The notes under the pieces were generated by a model. That model was not told the DNA's origin. It searched no databases and saw only the letters and a list, made by a program, of their open reading frames with translations. Positions 51,812-62,800 of a DNA stretch of 64,000 nt are shown here, piece by piece (positions within the stretch are counted from its first letter, which is position 1; each line of letters opens with the position of its first letter). The position numbers and the translations under genes were made by a program. Location of the stretch: NCBI GenBank assembly GCA_035352635.1, contig DAOPYA010000007.1, positions 1 to 64,000 on the forward strand, read 5' to 3'. Origin of the DNA: Rifleibacterium sp035352635. Its GTDB lineage: Bacteria; Muiribacteriota; Ozemobacteria; Ozemobacterales; Ozemobacteraceae.

Positions 51812-52795
51812 TCAGAACTGCTTTGAAGCAGAAATGCGGTGCGCGTCACCGAGCGTTTCGTCGGCGTATGAGTAATCAAAACGCCAGGTGTCAAGTTTGA
51901 AACTGGCACCCATGGTCAGGTCGCCATCGTGTGAACCGAGTCTGAGGGCTGCGTAATCCTGCAACCACCATTCGGCACCCGCGAAAAGCTTGGCATCCAT
52001 GTCCTGAACTTTGTTGATGTCGGCGGCAAGGGTGAGCTTGTCGTTAGCTTTGTGGGCAATACCAATGGTCGTGGTTGTCGGAATCTTGTCTGAATGACCG
52101 GAAGCTGTGTCCCAGTCAAGGTTTTCGCCAAGATCGCGAAAGGTCAGGCCAAGAGTTGTCTTTTCGCTGCTTTCATAGAGAAAGCCAAAGTCGAGGCCCC
52201 AGGTGCTGGCAGAGTTTGTGTAAAGTTCCTGTTTAAGATACTTAACGTTGACGCCGCCGTAAAATTTATCTGAAAGCTTGCGTGAATAAGAACCAAAAGT
52301 GTTCTTTTCACTGTCTTTGAAGTAACCGAAAATCCAGACTGCTTTGCCCGGATCATAGTTATAGTTGGCATCGGTTGCCGGTTCAGTGCCGGTGAGAGCA
52401 GTGCCGGGGGTGATGTGTTGAGTGGCGAGATGCGTTTCCGGAATGCCATCTACCCCGAAGCTCATGTGCGAAAGAGCGAAAACGCCGTTCTTTTTGCCGC
52501 TTTTGTCTTTCAGAACATGCGCGTAGTTGAAGAAGTTGTATTCGCGATCCATGGTCAGATCGGCATGCATGAAAGAACCTTCGCTCTTCTCAAGGCGTGC
52601 CAGTCCGGCAGGGTTCCAGAACGAGGCGGTTGAGTCATCGGCAACAGCAGTGAACGCACTGCCCATCCCGAGCGCTCTGGCGCCAACGCCCATCTTCAGG
52701 TAGGCACCAGCCTGGCCGGCTGATTCGGCATGAGCCGTGCTCATGGTGCTCAGGCTCAGAGCCGCCATGAACAGGGTTGTTAGAAGCTTTTTCAT
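51812..52795 (-). CDS. PorV/PorQ-family outer membrane beta-barrel protein
   Basis: From ATG 52795, with AAGGGGAAAC upstream, the protein has 327 residues. After the signal peptide (MKKLLTTLFMAALSLSTMSTAHA) comes the PorV-type block AGAYLKMGVGARALGMGSAFTAVADDSTASFWNPAGLARL. Amphipathic strands follow, and the protein ends in ISASKQF, with the terminal Phe expected of outer membrane barrels. In Bacteroidetes PorV shuttles type IX substrates to the attachment complex; many other phyla have homologues of unknown role. A TPR lipoprotein gene and a giant secreted repeat protein lie upstream on the same strand. Confidence 0.85.
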   Translation of the reverse strand: MKKLLTTLFMAALSLSTMSTAHAESAGQAGAYLKMGVGARALGMGSAFTAVADDSTASFWNPAGLARLEKSEGSFMHADLTMDREYNFFNYAHVLKDKSGKKNGVFALSHMSFGVDGIPETHLATQHITPGTALTGTEPATDANYNYDPGKAVWIFGYFKDSEKNTFGSYSRKLSDKFYGGVNVKYLKQELYTNSASTWGLDFGFLYESSEKTTLGLTFRDLGENLDWDTASGHSDKIPTTTTIGIAHKANDKLTLAADINKVQDMDAKLFAGAEWWLQDYAALRLGSHDGDLTMGASFKLDTWRFDYSYADETLGDAHRISASKQF

Positions 52796-52922
52796 ATTGT
52801 TTCCCCTTACAAGTCGATAGAACTGGTTATCTATCATTTCGGCATTACTGATAATAAAATGAACGAAAATTTTAAAAATTCTCAATCTTGCTCGCCGTTT
52901 ATGTTCTCGAATGTTTCCCTCT

Positions 52923-52976
52923 GTTGAACAAAGCTAGGCAAAAGCAACCCGACTGATAGGCCGCGCCGTCGAATCG
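52923..52976. repeat. intergenic element A, related to element B at 42963-43013
   Basis: It contains GTTGAAC (52923-52929), GCAAAAGCAA (52938-52947) and TGAT-A-GGCCG-C-GCCGT-C-GAATCG (52954-52976). Element B has the last part with 3 of 23 bases changed, and the reverse complement of the 10-mer on the other side. It lies in the 249 bp gap between the lipoprotein and PorV-like genes. Its function is unknown. Confidence 0.4.
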
Positions 52977-53044
52977 GTGAGAAATGCTCAATGCGCTCTT
53001 TTATAGGCAGGGATCGACATTGATGAAACCATGGCTGACACATG

Positions 53045-53731
53045 TCAGTTGTTGAAAGTCAGGCCCATGGCGACGAGAGAATTGTATATCTGCGTTACTG
53101 AACTGTCGTTTGACTGCTCAATGCTGCGGGCAAAGGTGATTTGCGTTGCGGCCCGGGTTGGGTCGCCGGTCCAGAAATAGCACCAGGCAAGCATTGCGTG
53201 TGCTTCGGCATTGCTGACACCAATTGGGTGAGTGGCACTGAAAGTGGTTGAAGTTTCGCGCAGCCCTACTTCTTCAAGAAGCTTCAGAGCCTGGGCAAAG
53301 CTGTCTTTCTGGCCCCGCTGAATCAAAGATGCGGCCAGGCCAACCCTTGATTCATTGTTGACCTTCGCTGCCTGCGAAAAAGCTGAATAGCCTGACTCAG
53401 CACCGGTCGATTTGGTCAGTGCCCAGCCCAACCCGTTATAAGCTTCGATTTTCTGGGCGTCAGTTATAGAGACGGTGGTGAGCGCCTGATTGTATTTGTT
53501 GATGGCACTGCTGAAGGCACCATATTTGAAATCTTCCCAGCCAGAGGCAATCAGCGATTCAACACTTGTTTCACCGGTGCCGCCCGTGCCGCCGGTACCG
53601 CCCGTGCCGGTGCCTGAAGAGGGCACTTCGTCAGGAATGGTGTAACGGCCGCTGCCACCACCACTGCCGCAACCACTGGCGATCAGAATGATTGATAATA
53701 TGGCAAACAGCATGATTGATTTTCTGTTCAT
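53045..53731 (-). CDS. TPR-like lipoprotein
   Basis: The 228-residue protein has a lipoprotein signal peptide with C21 in ILIASGC21, a glycine-rich linker (GSGGGSG and GTGTGGTGGTGGTGE) and a helical-repeat domain (about 60-228; SGWEDFKYGAFSSAINKYNQALTTV) of TPR type. It is expected to be anchored to a membrane, probably the outer one. It sits between the PorV-like gene and the giant protein on the same strand, about 100 bp after the giant gene, and may be an assembly or export accessory of that protein. Confidence 0.78.
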   Translation of the reverse strand: MNRKSIMLFAILSIILIASGCGSGGGSGRYTIPDEVPSSGTGTGGTGGTGGTGETSVESLIASGWEDFKYGAFSSAINKYNQALTTVSITDAQKIEAYNGLGWALTKSTGAESGYSAFSQAAKVNNESRVGLAASLIQRGQKDSFAQALKLLEEVGLRETSTTFSATHPIGVSNAEAHAMLAWCYFWTGDPTRAATQITFARSIEQSNDSSVTQIYNSLVAMGLTFNN

Positions 53732-53791
53732 TATTTTATCTCCTGCGTAACCTTTCCATTACAAATTGTCGTTCCCGTTGTCGTTGTTGTG

Positions 53792-53814
53792 GGGAACGGT
53801 TTGAAACCGTTCCC
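53792..53814 (-). terminator. perfect 11 bp inverted repeat after the giant gene
   Basis: GGGAACGGTTT (53792-53802), one base, AAACCGTTCCC (53804-53814). The arms extend to TGT/ACA with one mismatch. It lies 21 bp after the giant gene's stop. No T-run follows, so it may be a terminator or a short palindromic repeat. Confidence 0.45.
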
Positions 53815-53834
53815 TACATATCCCCTGTTGGGGG

Positions 53835-56800
53835 TCATCGCAACACCGCGATCTTGTGGGTGTATTTGGTTTTTCGGTCATGATTATCAGGGTCTTTCAA
53901 TTCAATTTTCGCAAAGTAGACGCCATTGGCAACTGCTTTGCCATCCTTGTTTCTCAGATCCCAGATAACATCCTGCACAACTTTGCCGGCACCGTTGTTG
54001 CCTGAACGCATGACCAGGTCGTTGGTGGCGATCACCAGATGCCCGGCGGTGTCGTAGATTTTTACCCTGATTTCATCAGCATCAACATCGGTGCGATTGG
54101 TGCTGATTCTCATGCTGACACGGTTGCGTGCCGGGTTCGGAAACTGCACAACTTCGTGAATGATCAACGGCGGCTGGGCGACAAATCTGAGGGTCGGCAG
54201 CACTGTCTGGTTGCCGGCCTTGTCAGCAATTCGCAAGCTGATAGTATGGTTGCCGCTGATCAGATCATCGACCGGAACAAACCTGGCAAGGCTGCCGGTT
54301 GAATCAATCATTACCGGATACTGGCGACCATTGAGCACGGCCACGGCACTGTCAGTATCGATACCAGAAGCGTATTCTTCAAGGTTCCAGCTGAATACCG
54401 GCCGACTTTCGCGCAGCGGTTCAGCGGTTATATCTTTAACCATGCTGGCACGCGGTGCCTGAACGTCACGCATCATCGCGAAGGTTCCGGCGGTTGTTGC
54501 AGTAAACCTTACGCTGTTGTTCTCAGCTGTGAAATCAACTGCTTTCCAGCCCGAAACATCACTCTGATAAAGAGCAGAACCAACGGGGGGCGGCGCGTCG
54601 AGCTGCATCGACATGGCCACTGAACCGGTCAGACGACCCGCAGGTATTATCAGGCTGTATGCCTGACCAATAGGCTCAAGTTCGCCGGCGGCACGGTCAC
54701 TGGCAGCAGCAACCCTGCTGGCTCTGATCGAAGAGATCTGGGCCGCGCTCATTCCGGCAAGAGCACTCGGCATGATTCTTGAACCGGTGGTAGTGCCGCT
54801 GTTTTCTTTGCTGAGCGCTTCAGGCAGAATCATGACCAGGCTGTCGCCGTTAAGAGTGCCGGGTTCGAAGACGGCTTCGACATTGCTGTCGGCCGAGCGC
54901 ACCGCGGCCCGCATTGAAGCGTTTACAAAGGCCGTCGAGAAACTCAGGTTAGCGGTACCGGCATTCTGTGAAATGTCGGTGGCGCTGACCTTGATCGTGG
55001 CGACGCCAGGGTAATTGCGGTCGAGATGGGCACCGCCAATGAACATGCGCAGGTCGTTGCCAGAATTCAGCAGCAGTGAAACTGCGGTGCCACCACTCTG
55101 GGTAATCGTCGCTGCAGGCTGACCCGAAATGTCTTCATTGGCTTTAACTACCAGAATGATATCGAATTCATTGGCCGGGTTGCTGAATGCAGTCAGGGTA
55201 AGCACTGGCGGGGTGATGTCGCGACCTTCAAACGTAATGCTGCTCTCGCTGCTGTTACCTGTGAGGTCTTTAACCCCGGTAACCGTAAGGCTGTAGGTCT
55301 GGCCCTCGGTGATGTCAGATGCGGCAGTCAGGGTGACCGATTTAAGATCGGCTCTGATAACCGCCTCATCGATTGAGACGTTGGTTGAACCCAGCGAAAG
55401 CTTGTAATTGCCAGCGTTCAAAGCGCTGCTGCTTTCGAGTTGTTCATCAAATACCACGTTGAACTTTTTCTGTGAAGTTACGCCATCGTAGGTTATGGCA
55501 CTGATAATCGGACCACGTGAGTCAGCAGTGAAGCTCTGCTCGTTGTTTCCGGCAGTGATTTCGTCGCCATCGACGCTGAAGACGGCCAGAGGCGTTACAG
55601 TAACAGTGTAGAGCTTGCCGTTCTGTGCTGCTCCCAGAGCCGGGGTGATCGAAGCGGTAACCACTCGCGGGCTGGTGGTGCTGACTTTGATGCCAGAGAT
55701 TAACAGGCCGGTCGGGTCTATCGGCTTGATCGCGTATTTGGTCGAGGCTTCGGCCGTGCTGGCAAGCACGTCATGACTGAAAGTCATGCGGATACCATTT
55801 AGCCCAACCTGACTGACACTTTCAAGTTTGAAGACTGATCTTACGATAGTGATGTCAGCGCCAAGTGCTGCGGTATTGCCGGCCAGGTCACTGACAGTTA
55901 CCCGGTAGGTGCCATCGTTAACCGGCTGGCCATTGTTGTCGTTGCCATCCCAGATGGCAAACAACGGCGAGAGAACATCAACCTGCTGGGTAATGATTTC
56001 GCGCAACAGCGTCGAACCTGACATGATTTTAATCACCGCAGTGCCAGAACCCAGCGGTTCGGTCAGGTAGGTGCCTTCGACAACTTCAATGCGCAGGTCG
56101 TTCTTTCTTGAATTGAAGCGGGTAACGGCATCGCCAATCGCCACGTTTGTGCCTTTGGCAACCCTATACATGTTGATTCTTTCAAGAACCGGCACATCCC
56201 GGTCAATGACCAGGGTGGCGGTTGCCCGGCTGTTAGTGGTCAGAGGCACACCCAGGTTGCCGGCCAGATCGACCAGGGTAACTTCGTAACTGCCTGACAG
56301 ATTGGCAGGCACGCTGTCAGTGCTCTTGCCGTCAAAGTTCAGGGTGTAACCAGAACTCGAAAAGCTGCTCATGACATAGGTGTTAATCCGCTCGCCGGTT
56401 TTGGTGAGGCGCATTTTCATTCCCTGGCCAATATCGCCGGTGATGGCATTGATCTTGGCCATACTGGTGACGGTCGGGCTGTAATAGGCCTTGTTGTTAA
56501 GAACTTTGAGATTCGGAAACTGCCATTCGGCAACCCTCGGGGCACGAACGTCGTAAACAATACTGCCCCGGCGACTGCCTTCGTTGCCGGCAAGGTCGTA
56601 GAAACGCAATTCGTAGGTGATCGGCAGTTCGCCGCTGATCTGCTGGCCGTCTGACTTGGTGCCGTTCCAGACCGCCTGCCAGGTGCTGCCCGAAGACGAA
56701 GGTGCCGCACTCAAGGTGTTGATCAGAGTGTTGCCATCGCTGCTGTAGATGCGCACCCAGCCGGTGGCATCGACAGGGAAGGTCGAAAATTCGATACTGA

Positions 56801-59800
56801 TGGTGGCAACCCCGGGCAAATTGGTCGGATTGGCAAAGTCTGAGCTGACGTTCGGGCTGTAAGGAGCATTGAAAGCATAGTCGTCAGCATAATTGGCTGT
56901 GGTAGACTGCAGGGTCTGCACTTTGAAGGCGGTAATCGACGGGCCTTTCGAGTGAATGGTGACCGAAGTGGCAAGGGTCTTGTCGCTGCCCTTGTTGCCG
57001 GCTTCATCATAGCCGCCGGTGACCGCGTAGAAACATACACCCTGGGCGGTGCTGCTGTCAAAAGCACCGCTGTTAACAAATTCGGCTGTATCAGAATCTA
57101 CCCACCTGCTCCAGGCAAACGACATGACAGTGCTCGAACCCTGCAACAGGCGCAAGGTCGGTCTGAACGCACTGCTGTTGGTCGCATCCATCGCTTCATT
57201 GAAGTCAACGGTTACCTTGAGGTTGCCCGCACCGGTTACCCCGATGGTGGCTGGTGAAGAAGCCTGCAGCGCGTATGGAGCCGCATTGTCGAAGACCATC
57301 GTGTAACTGGTTACCTGGTTAAAACCATACTGATAATCGCTGGTGGTAACTTTCTTGCTGAGGTCAAAAGCCGCCGAGGCTTGGCCATTCTGACGATTGT
57401 CGACATTGAAAATGTCCGTAAATCCAGTCAGCCGAACATAAACCGGAACTTTCTGATGATTGCCCGATTGTGCCAGGCCGGTGTTGGCGAACTGAATGGC
57501 AGTCCGGGTAACCCCGCCCTGATTATGTTCGAGCCACCCGATAAAGCGGCCGGTATCAAGTCTTTCGTTGTTGTCCTGCCTGAACAGTTCGAGGGTCGGC
57601 TGAATGTCGCGGGCGATCGGCACGCGCACATCGGCAGAGAGGGTGGCCGTGTCAAAAGCGATTTCGTAAACAAAACCGTCGGCCGGCTGACCTTTGAAAA
57701 GCGCAGAATCTGGTTTGACCGGAGTGACAGCCACCGTGTGAATCTTTGCCGGTGTGTAACCTGAAGGCTTGATGGTCGTCAGCTTGGCACCGGTGCTCGT
57801 GGTGCCCGGATACATGTCGCTGCCATTGCCCCAGAGATCTTTAAAGGCACTGGTAGAACAGGCAAGATAGAATTCGCTGGTTCCCCAGCTGAGAATGGTC
57901 TTGAGCGCTTCGGCCGTCAGCGGTATTCTGACCGTGGTTGAAGCGAAATCGTTCAGATCTGAATAATTACCGGTGCCTGTCCATTTAACCATCGGGTTAA
58001 CATTCGTAATGCTCCCAAGCGAAATCGACCGGCCGGTATTGGTTTCGGCCTTTTCGTAGATGTAGACACGAGAGAGATCAACCGGTCTGGTGCGGGCGAT
58101 GGTAAGAGTGCTTTCGCTGTAAGTGTCGTCGAACAGTCTGGCCCTGCGGTTCTGCATGTTAATGGTCAGCATCGGGTCAGCGCTCGAGAGGTCGAGAGTG
58201 ATGTTAGAACTGATCTGAAAGGAAGTATTCAACGGGGTGAGGGCCGCGGCAACCGCATTGGCCGGCAGGATCGGCTTGACACTGTTGCCTTCAAAGTCTC
58301 TGACCAGGGTCGGGTTGGTGCTCGGGTAGGGCGGCGGTTCATAATCAGTGCCGTTGATCTGGAAGTGTATCTGGCTGCCAAGGCGACCATACTTCAGAGC
58401 GATCCAGTCCTGGGCTTCCTGAGAAATCTCGATTCTCAGAACCTTGCTGGTATTTTCGGTATCGTTCGGGTCAAAAGTGTCGAGAGCGAGGGTGTTGAAG
58501 CGATAGGCGTTGGCCCAGGTTTCGTTGCTCGATGACTTGTTATACCAGATCGCCAGCTGCTGCAGAGAAGCAGGGGTGAGAGTGGTCGGGTCAATGTCCT
58601 TGTCAAATTCAAGATACAATGATCTGCGGTCGGCGTCAGTCAGGTTGGCGACGTAGCGACCACCAATCAGATTCGGCCGCACCGTGTAATCATTCGGAAT
58701 ATCAACAGTGGTCAGCGTGATGTTGCGTGATATCGGTCTGATCCAGTTGCCGGCCACGTCTTTGCCGATCGGGTTGAAGTTATCAAGGGCGGTCTGAACG
58801 TTATTGGTGGCAAGCGAAATATAGAGCGTTTTCTTGCCCCAGTCGGCAATCGCAGCTTTGGTCTGCGAATCGAGCTGAATATTCATCACCGTGCTGTCGG
58901 TGTCGGTGAAGAGCAGGTCTGCTGCCGAGTTCAGCTGCACTGCCGAGCCAAGCGACAGTTGAACATCGGTTTGATCAGGCTTGTAACCGATTCTGACGTA
59001 ATCGATGTTGAAAGTCTGGTATTGAATCATTTCAGAGAACCAGATGCTCAAAACGCCGTTATCATAAGAGGCATAGGTGACTTCGGGGCGGCGGGTATCG
59101 ACGGCGAGCTGGTTGTAGATGTCTTCGACGTAGTCTTTGTTGCCGGCTCTGTCCATTACGTAGATTCTGAAGGTGTGAGTAGCCAGGTCGTAAGCGTCTG
59201 AATCGAGGTTCAGGTGCGCATACATATCTGGGTAAGAGACCCCCGCAACGGTTTCGAAACGGGTGGCATTGACCGCGTTCGGTTTGAGCATGTATGTAGA
59301 AGTTGCACCAATCATGGTGAAATCTACCCATGCTTTGCTGTTGGCTGTTGGTTCAAGCATATCGACCCAGGCAGAAATGCTGTCAGAAGCAACACCGTTG
59401 CCGGCATTGGCGACCCAGGCTTCGTTGTTTCTTTCAAACGACTGAATGCGTTTGGTTATTGTGCTTTTGTTGATCAGCGGCGGTTTGTTATCAAAGGTAA
59501 TTACGGGGCTTGGGATAATCGCTGCTGAAGTGGCGAGGTTGTCGGCATCATCAGACATGTAGATGCGCATATTCACGGCATCACCATCGACAATGCGCCA
59601 CTCACCATCTGCCAGTGGTTCAATGTTATTTCTCGTGCCGGTGGCCAGGGTAATCGTTGCGCCCCAGAGATTCGAGCCTACTATCTGAAACATTGGCGCA
59701 CGGTAAACTTCAAGACCGCCGATGGTTTTCGAAATCACCACCGTGACCGAACCCGGGTCTGACAGACGCTCGATTTCGGCCTGAATCGCGATGATATCGC

Positions 59801-62800
59801 TGATGTTGGCGGCGTAAGAGGCCAGATTATCGCCATTTTCTTCGACAATCTGCATGCGGGGCACCGAACCAATTTTGAGGGCCGGAACCTGAGTGTCGAT
59901 ACCAAACGGTTGATCAGGGTTGGTGGTGATAATGGTGGTGGCCATGACAATCGCCGGGGTATCAGGGTGAAGAACCTTGGCATTAAAGGCAACCGTAGTG
60001 GCATCAAGGCCAGAAAGACTTGAAGAAGCCACGAAGGTTCCATTGTAAACGTAAGGTGAGCCAACGTTGTTAACAAAGGTGAGCGGCACCCACCAGGTCT
60101 TTGAATCGCCGTCATAATATCTTGCCTGCGAATCGTCGCTGGTGCTGTTCGTCAGGCTGCGGATATCCACAAGAACTTCAGCCGGCGGGGCATTGTTGAT
60201 GTTGAAGATTGAGTCGAGAACGCAGGTGATTTTAACCGAATCGCCCGGATTGATGATGTTATTCTGATTCACATCGCTGATCAGGTCAGCGCGTGTCTGC
60301 GGGTAGCCCGCGAATGTCGGGGTTTTCGAGAGAAATCTGACGGGCAGGGTGTAGGCGTAGGCCATGTTTCCTGAAGCGTCAAGGGCGATAATTACCAGTG
60401 AACTCAAGGTTCCGAGACCCTGTGGAATCGACCAGTTGTAGGTAAATTCGTTGCCGCCGGTCGGGCTGGGCGGGAAAAGTGTCGGGCTCGGAGGAGTCAG
60501 GCCATTGTCGGTGTAGAGATTAACGAAGTCGATCATTGGCAGTATGCCATCGTGATTGGTCATTTTAACCTTGATCTGAATGACATCACCAAGATTTGCT
60601 TCGCCGAGACGCCCACCGTCAGAAACAAAAGTGATCGGATACACTTCAATGGTCGGCGGTTTGTTATCGACTTTCACGGCATTGACCGCCTGGGCAACCG
60701 TTTCATTGCCATTCTGGTCGGTGACTTTAACCGTGAGTTTCACATCTTCGTTATTGGTGGTGCCGACCCTCGGTTCAATAGTGACTTCAGCTTCGAAGCC
60801 GCTGGTGCCAAGTATCCATGGAACGGTGCTGGCAATCTCATTGTGCCCGAGTTTGGTCAAATCAACGGTTACCAACGGGTTGTCGGCGGTATTGCCGGTG
60901 AACAGCACTCTGAGAACCACACTGTCGGTGGCGTATGAAGCCGCGGTCGTGTATTTTCCATCTAGGTCGATGATCGTGTTGCCGTTGGTATCCTGCTTCT
61001 GAATGTTGGTTACTGACGAAATGACCAGGGCCTTGTTATCAACATGGAATGGGCCGGCCGAGCTGGTTATGCGGTTTCCGGCATTGTCGGTCACCAGAAG
61101 CGTAAAAGCCATATCTTCGCCGTCGGTTTCGCCGGCGATTACCGTGTGGGTGAAGGCGCAGACGCCGTCATTGGCAATGCCGTCATTGTGGGCGCCATCG
61201 TCATACAGCTGCTGGGCCGCATTGCCGCCGAGGGCCGTCAGGTTAACCGTCGGAATTCCATCGTCAAGAAGTGAAAGATCTACTTCAGCGGTAAACTTGA
61301 CCTTGTCGCCGGTGTTGATGACCCCGGCCTTGCCCTTGAGTTCTGAAACTGTGGCGATAAAACTGGTGATCGAAGGCATGCGGCAATCGACCGTGAAGGT
61401 CGGTGACAGCGAATTCATTACATTGCCGGCCTTATCATAGACAATAGCCTTGAAAACGTAGCTTGGATTCTCAACATCGGCGATAACGCAGTCATGCACG
61501 ATGTAATAACGCTTGAGAACCGTATCGTAGTTGGTCAGAATTGTGGTGCTGCTGCCGCCAACCATCGAGAGGTCGAGAACGCAGAAGCCTTCATCCTTAT
61601 CGTTGGCCGGAATAATGAATTCAAGGCGGTCACCGACGTTTATTATGCCGGCTTTCGGCTGGTCGGTTAAAAAGTTCACACCCATCGGCCCTACATCCGG
61701 AACCGAGTTGTCAACCGGAACTTGTATGACGCCACTCTTTTCGTTGCCGTTGTTGTCAGTGGCGGTAAAACTGAAATAGTGTTCGTAATTGAGACTGCCA
61801 GCCATTACAGTGATGCTGGTGGTGTAGTAACCGCCGGCATAGGTCATTTCGACCGGGGTGGCCTGGCCAAGTTCGTTCAGATAGATCTTAACTGTCTGAC
61901 CGTCATAAATCGAAGAACTCGAACTGGCGAGCTGCACCTTGAAGGTCAGACGGTCGCCGGCCTTAACATAAGGGTGTGAAGCCGATAATACCGGGTTAAC
62001 CGTGTAGCTTGATGTAAGAATCAGGGGCGGCTCATTATCGATATGCAGGTTGCCGGTAGTTGTGACCACTGTGTTACCAGAATCATCAACCGCGTAGACG
62101 GGGAAGCTCATCGACTGGTCAACAATGCCGCCAATCAGCGGGTCGCTGATAACATGATCGAGGCGGTAGGCGGTGCCGTAGGGGCTGAGAGTGCTGCTGG
62201 CGGCGCCCCCGAGTTTTTCGAGGTTGACCCAGACCGAGCCGTTGTCGAGGTTGCCAACGGTGGCAGTAATTGCGATCTGGTCACCATAGCGCCCCGCCTG
62301 ACCCGTTCTGCTGACGTTCTGAATCTGGCCACCACTGATGGTGGGGGGGTAGTTATCGACGTAGATGATCGGCAGGGTGACCCTGGTGATCAGATTTCCG
62401 GCGATGTCTTTGGCGGTCACAGTAAAGGCACGGGGTGTGCTGTTTTCAGAGGTATACTGAAAAACCGGATAATCGAGGCTGAAAGAAGTGGTGCCAAGAT
62501 TCGGGGCGCTTGAACCGTCTGCAAAAGGCACGATCTGGTTGCTCACGCCACCGATGCCGCTGAGGTCAACGGTCAGGGTGATATCTTTCATGCCAACGGC
62601 AACGTTGCCAGAAATCTGCAGCACATCGTTGATGATGGCATTGCGGTTGGTATTAGTGATATTGGTGTTGCCCCGGAAAATCTTCATCGACAGATCCCCT
62701 GCAAATTCAGGCGGAATACTGTCGATGCGCAGTGAATTCGAGGTTTTCTTGACACTGTTGCCAGCGTCGTCAGTGGCAGTGACTTCGAAGAAGATGAATG

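Noticed and set aside
52923..52976. A cyclic-di-GMP (GEMM) riboswitch upstream of the PorV-like gene
   Set aside because: GCAAAAGC and GGCC segments recall parts of GEMM, but the GNRA tetraloop, its receptor and the conserved core order could not be found on either strand.
53559..53695. GC-rich glycine-codon repeats in the lipoprotein gene as a DNA repeat element
   Set aside because: They encode a flexible Gly/Thr linker after the lipobox, common in lipoproteins.
53792..53814. CRISPR repeat unit
   Set aside because: It is a single palindrome with no repeated spacer pattern and no cas genes.
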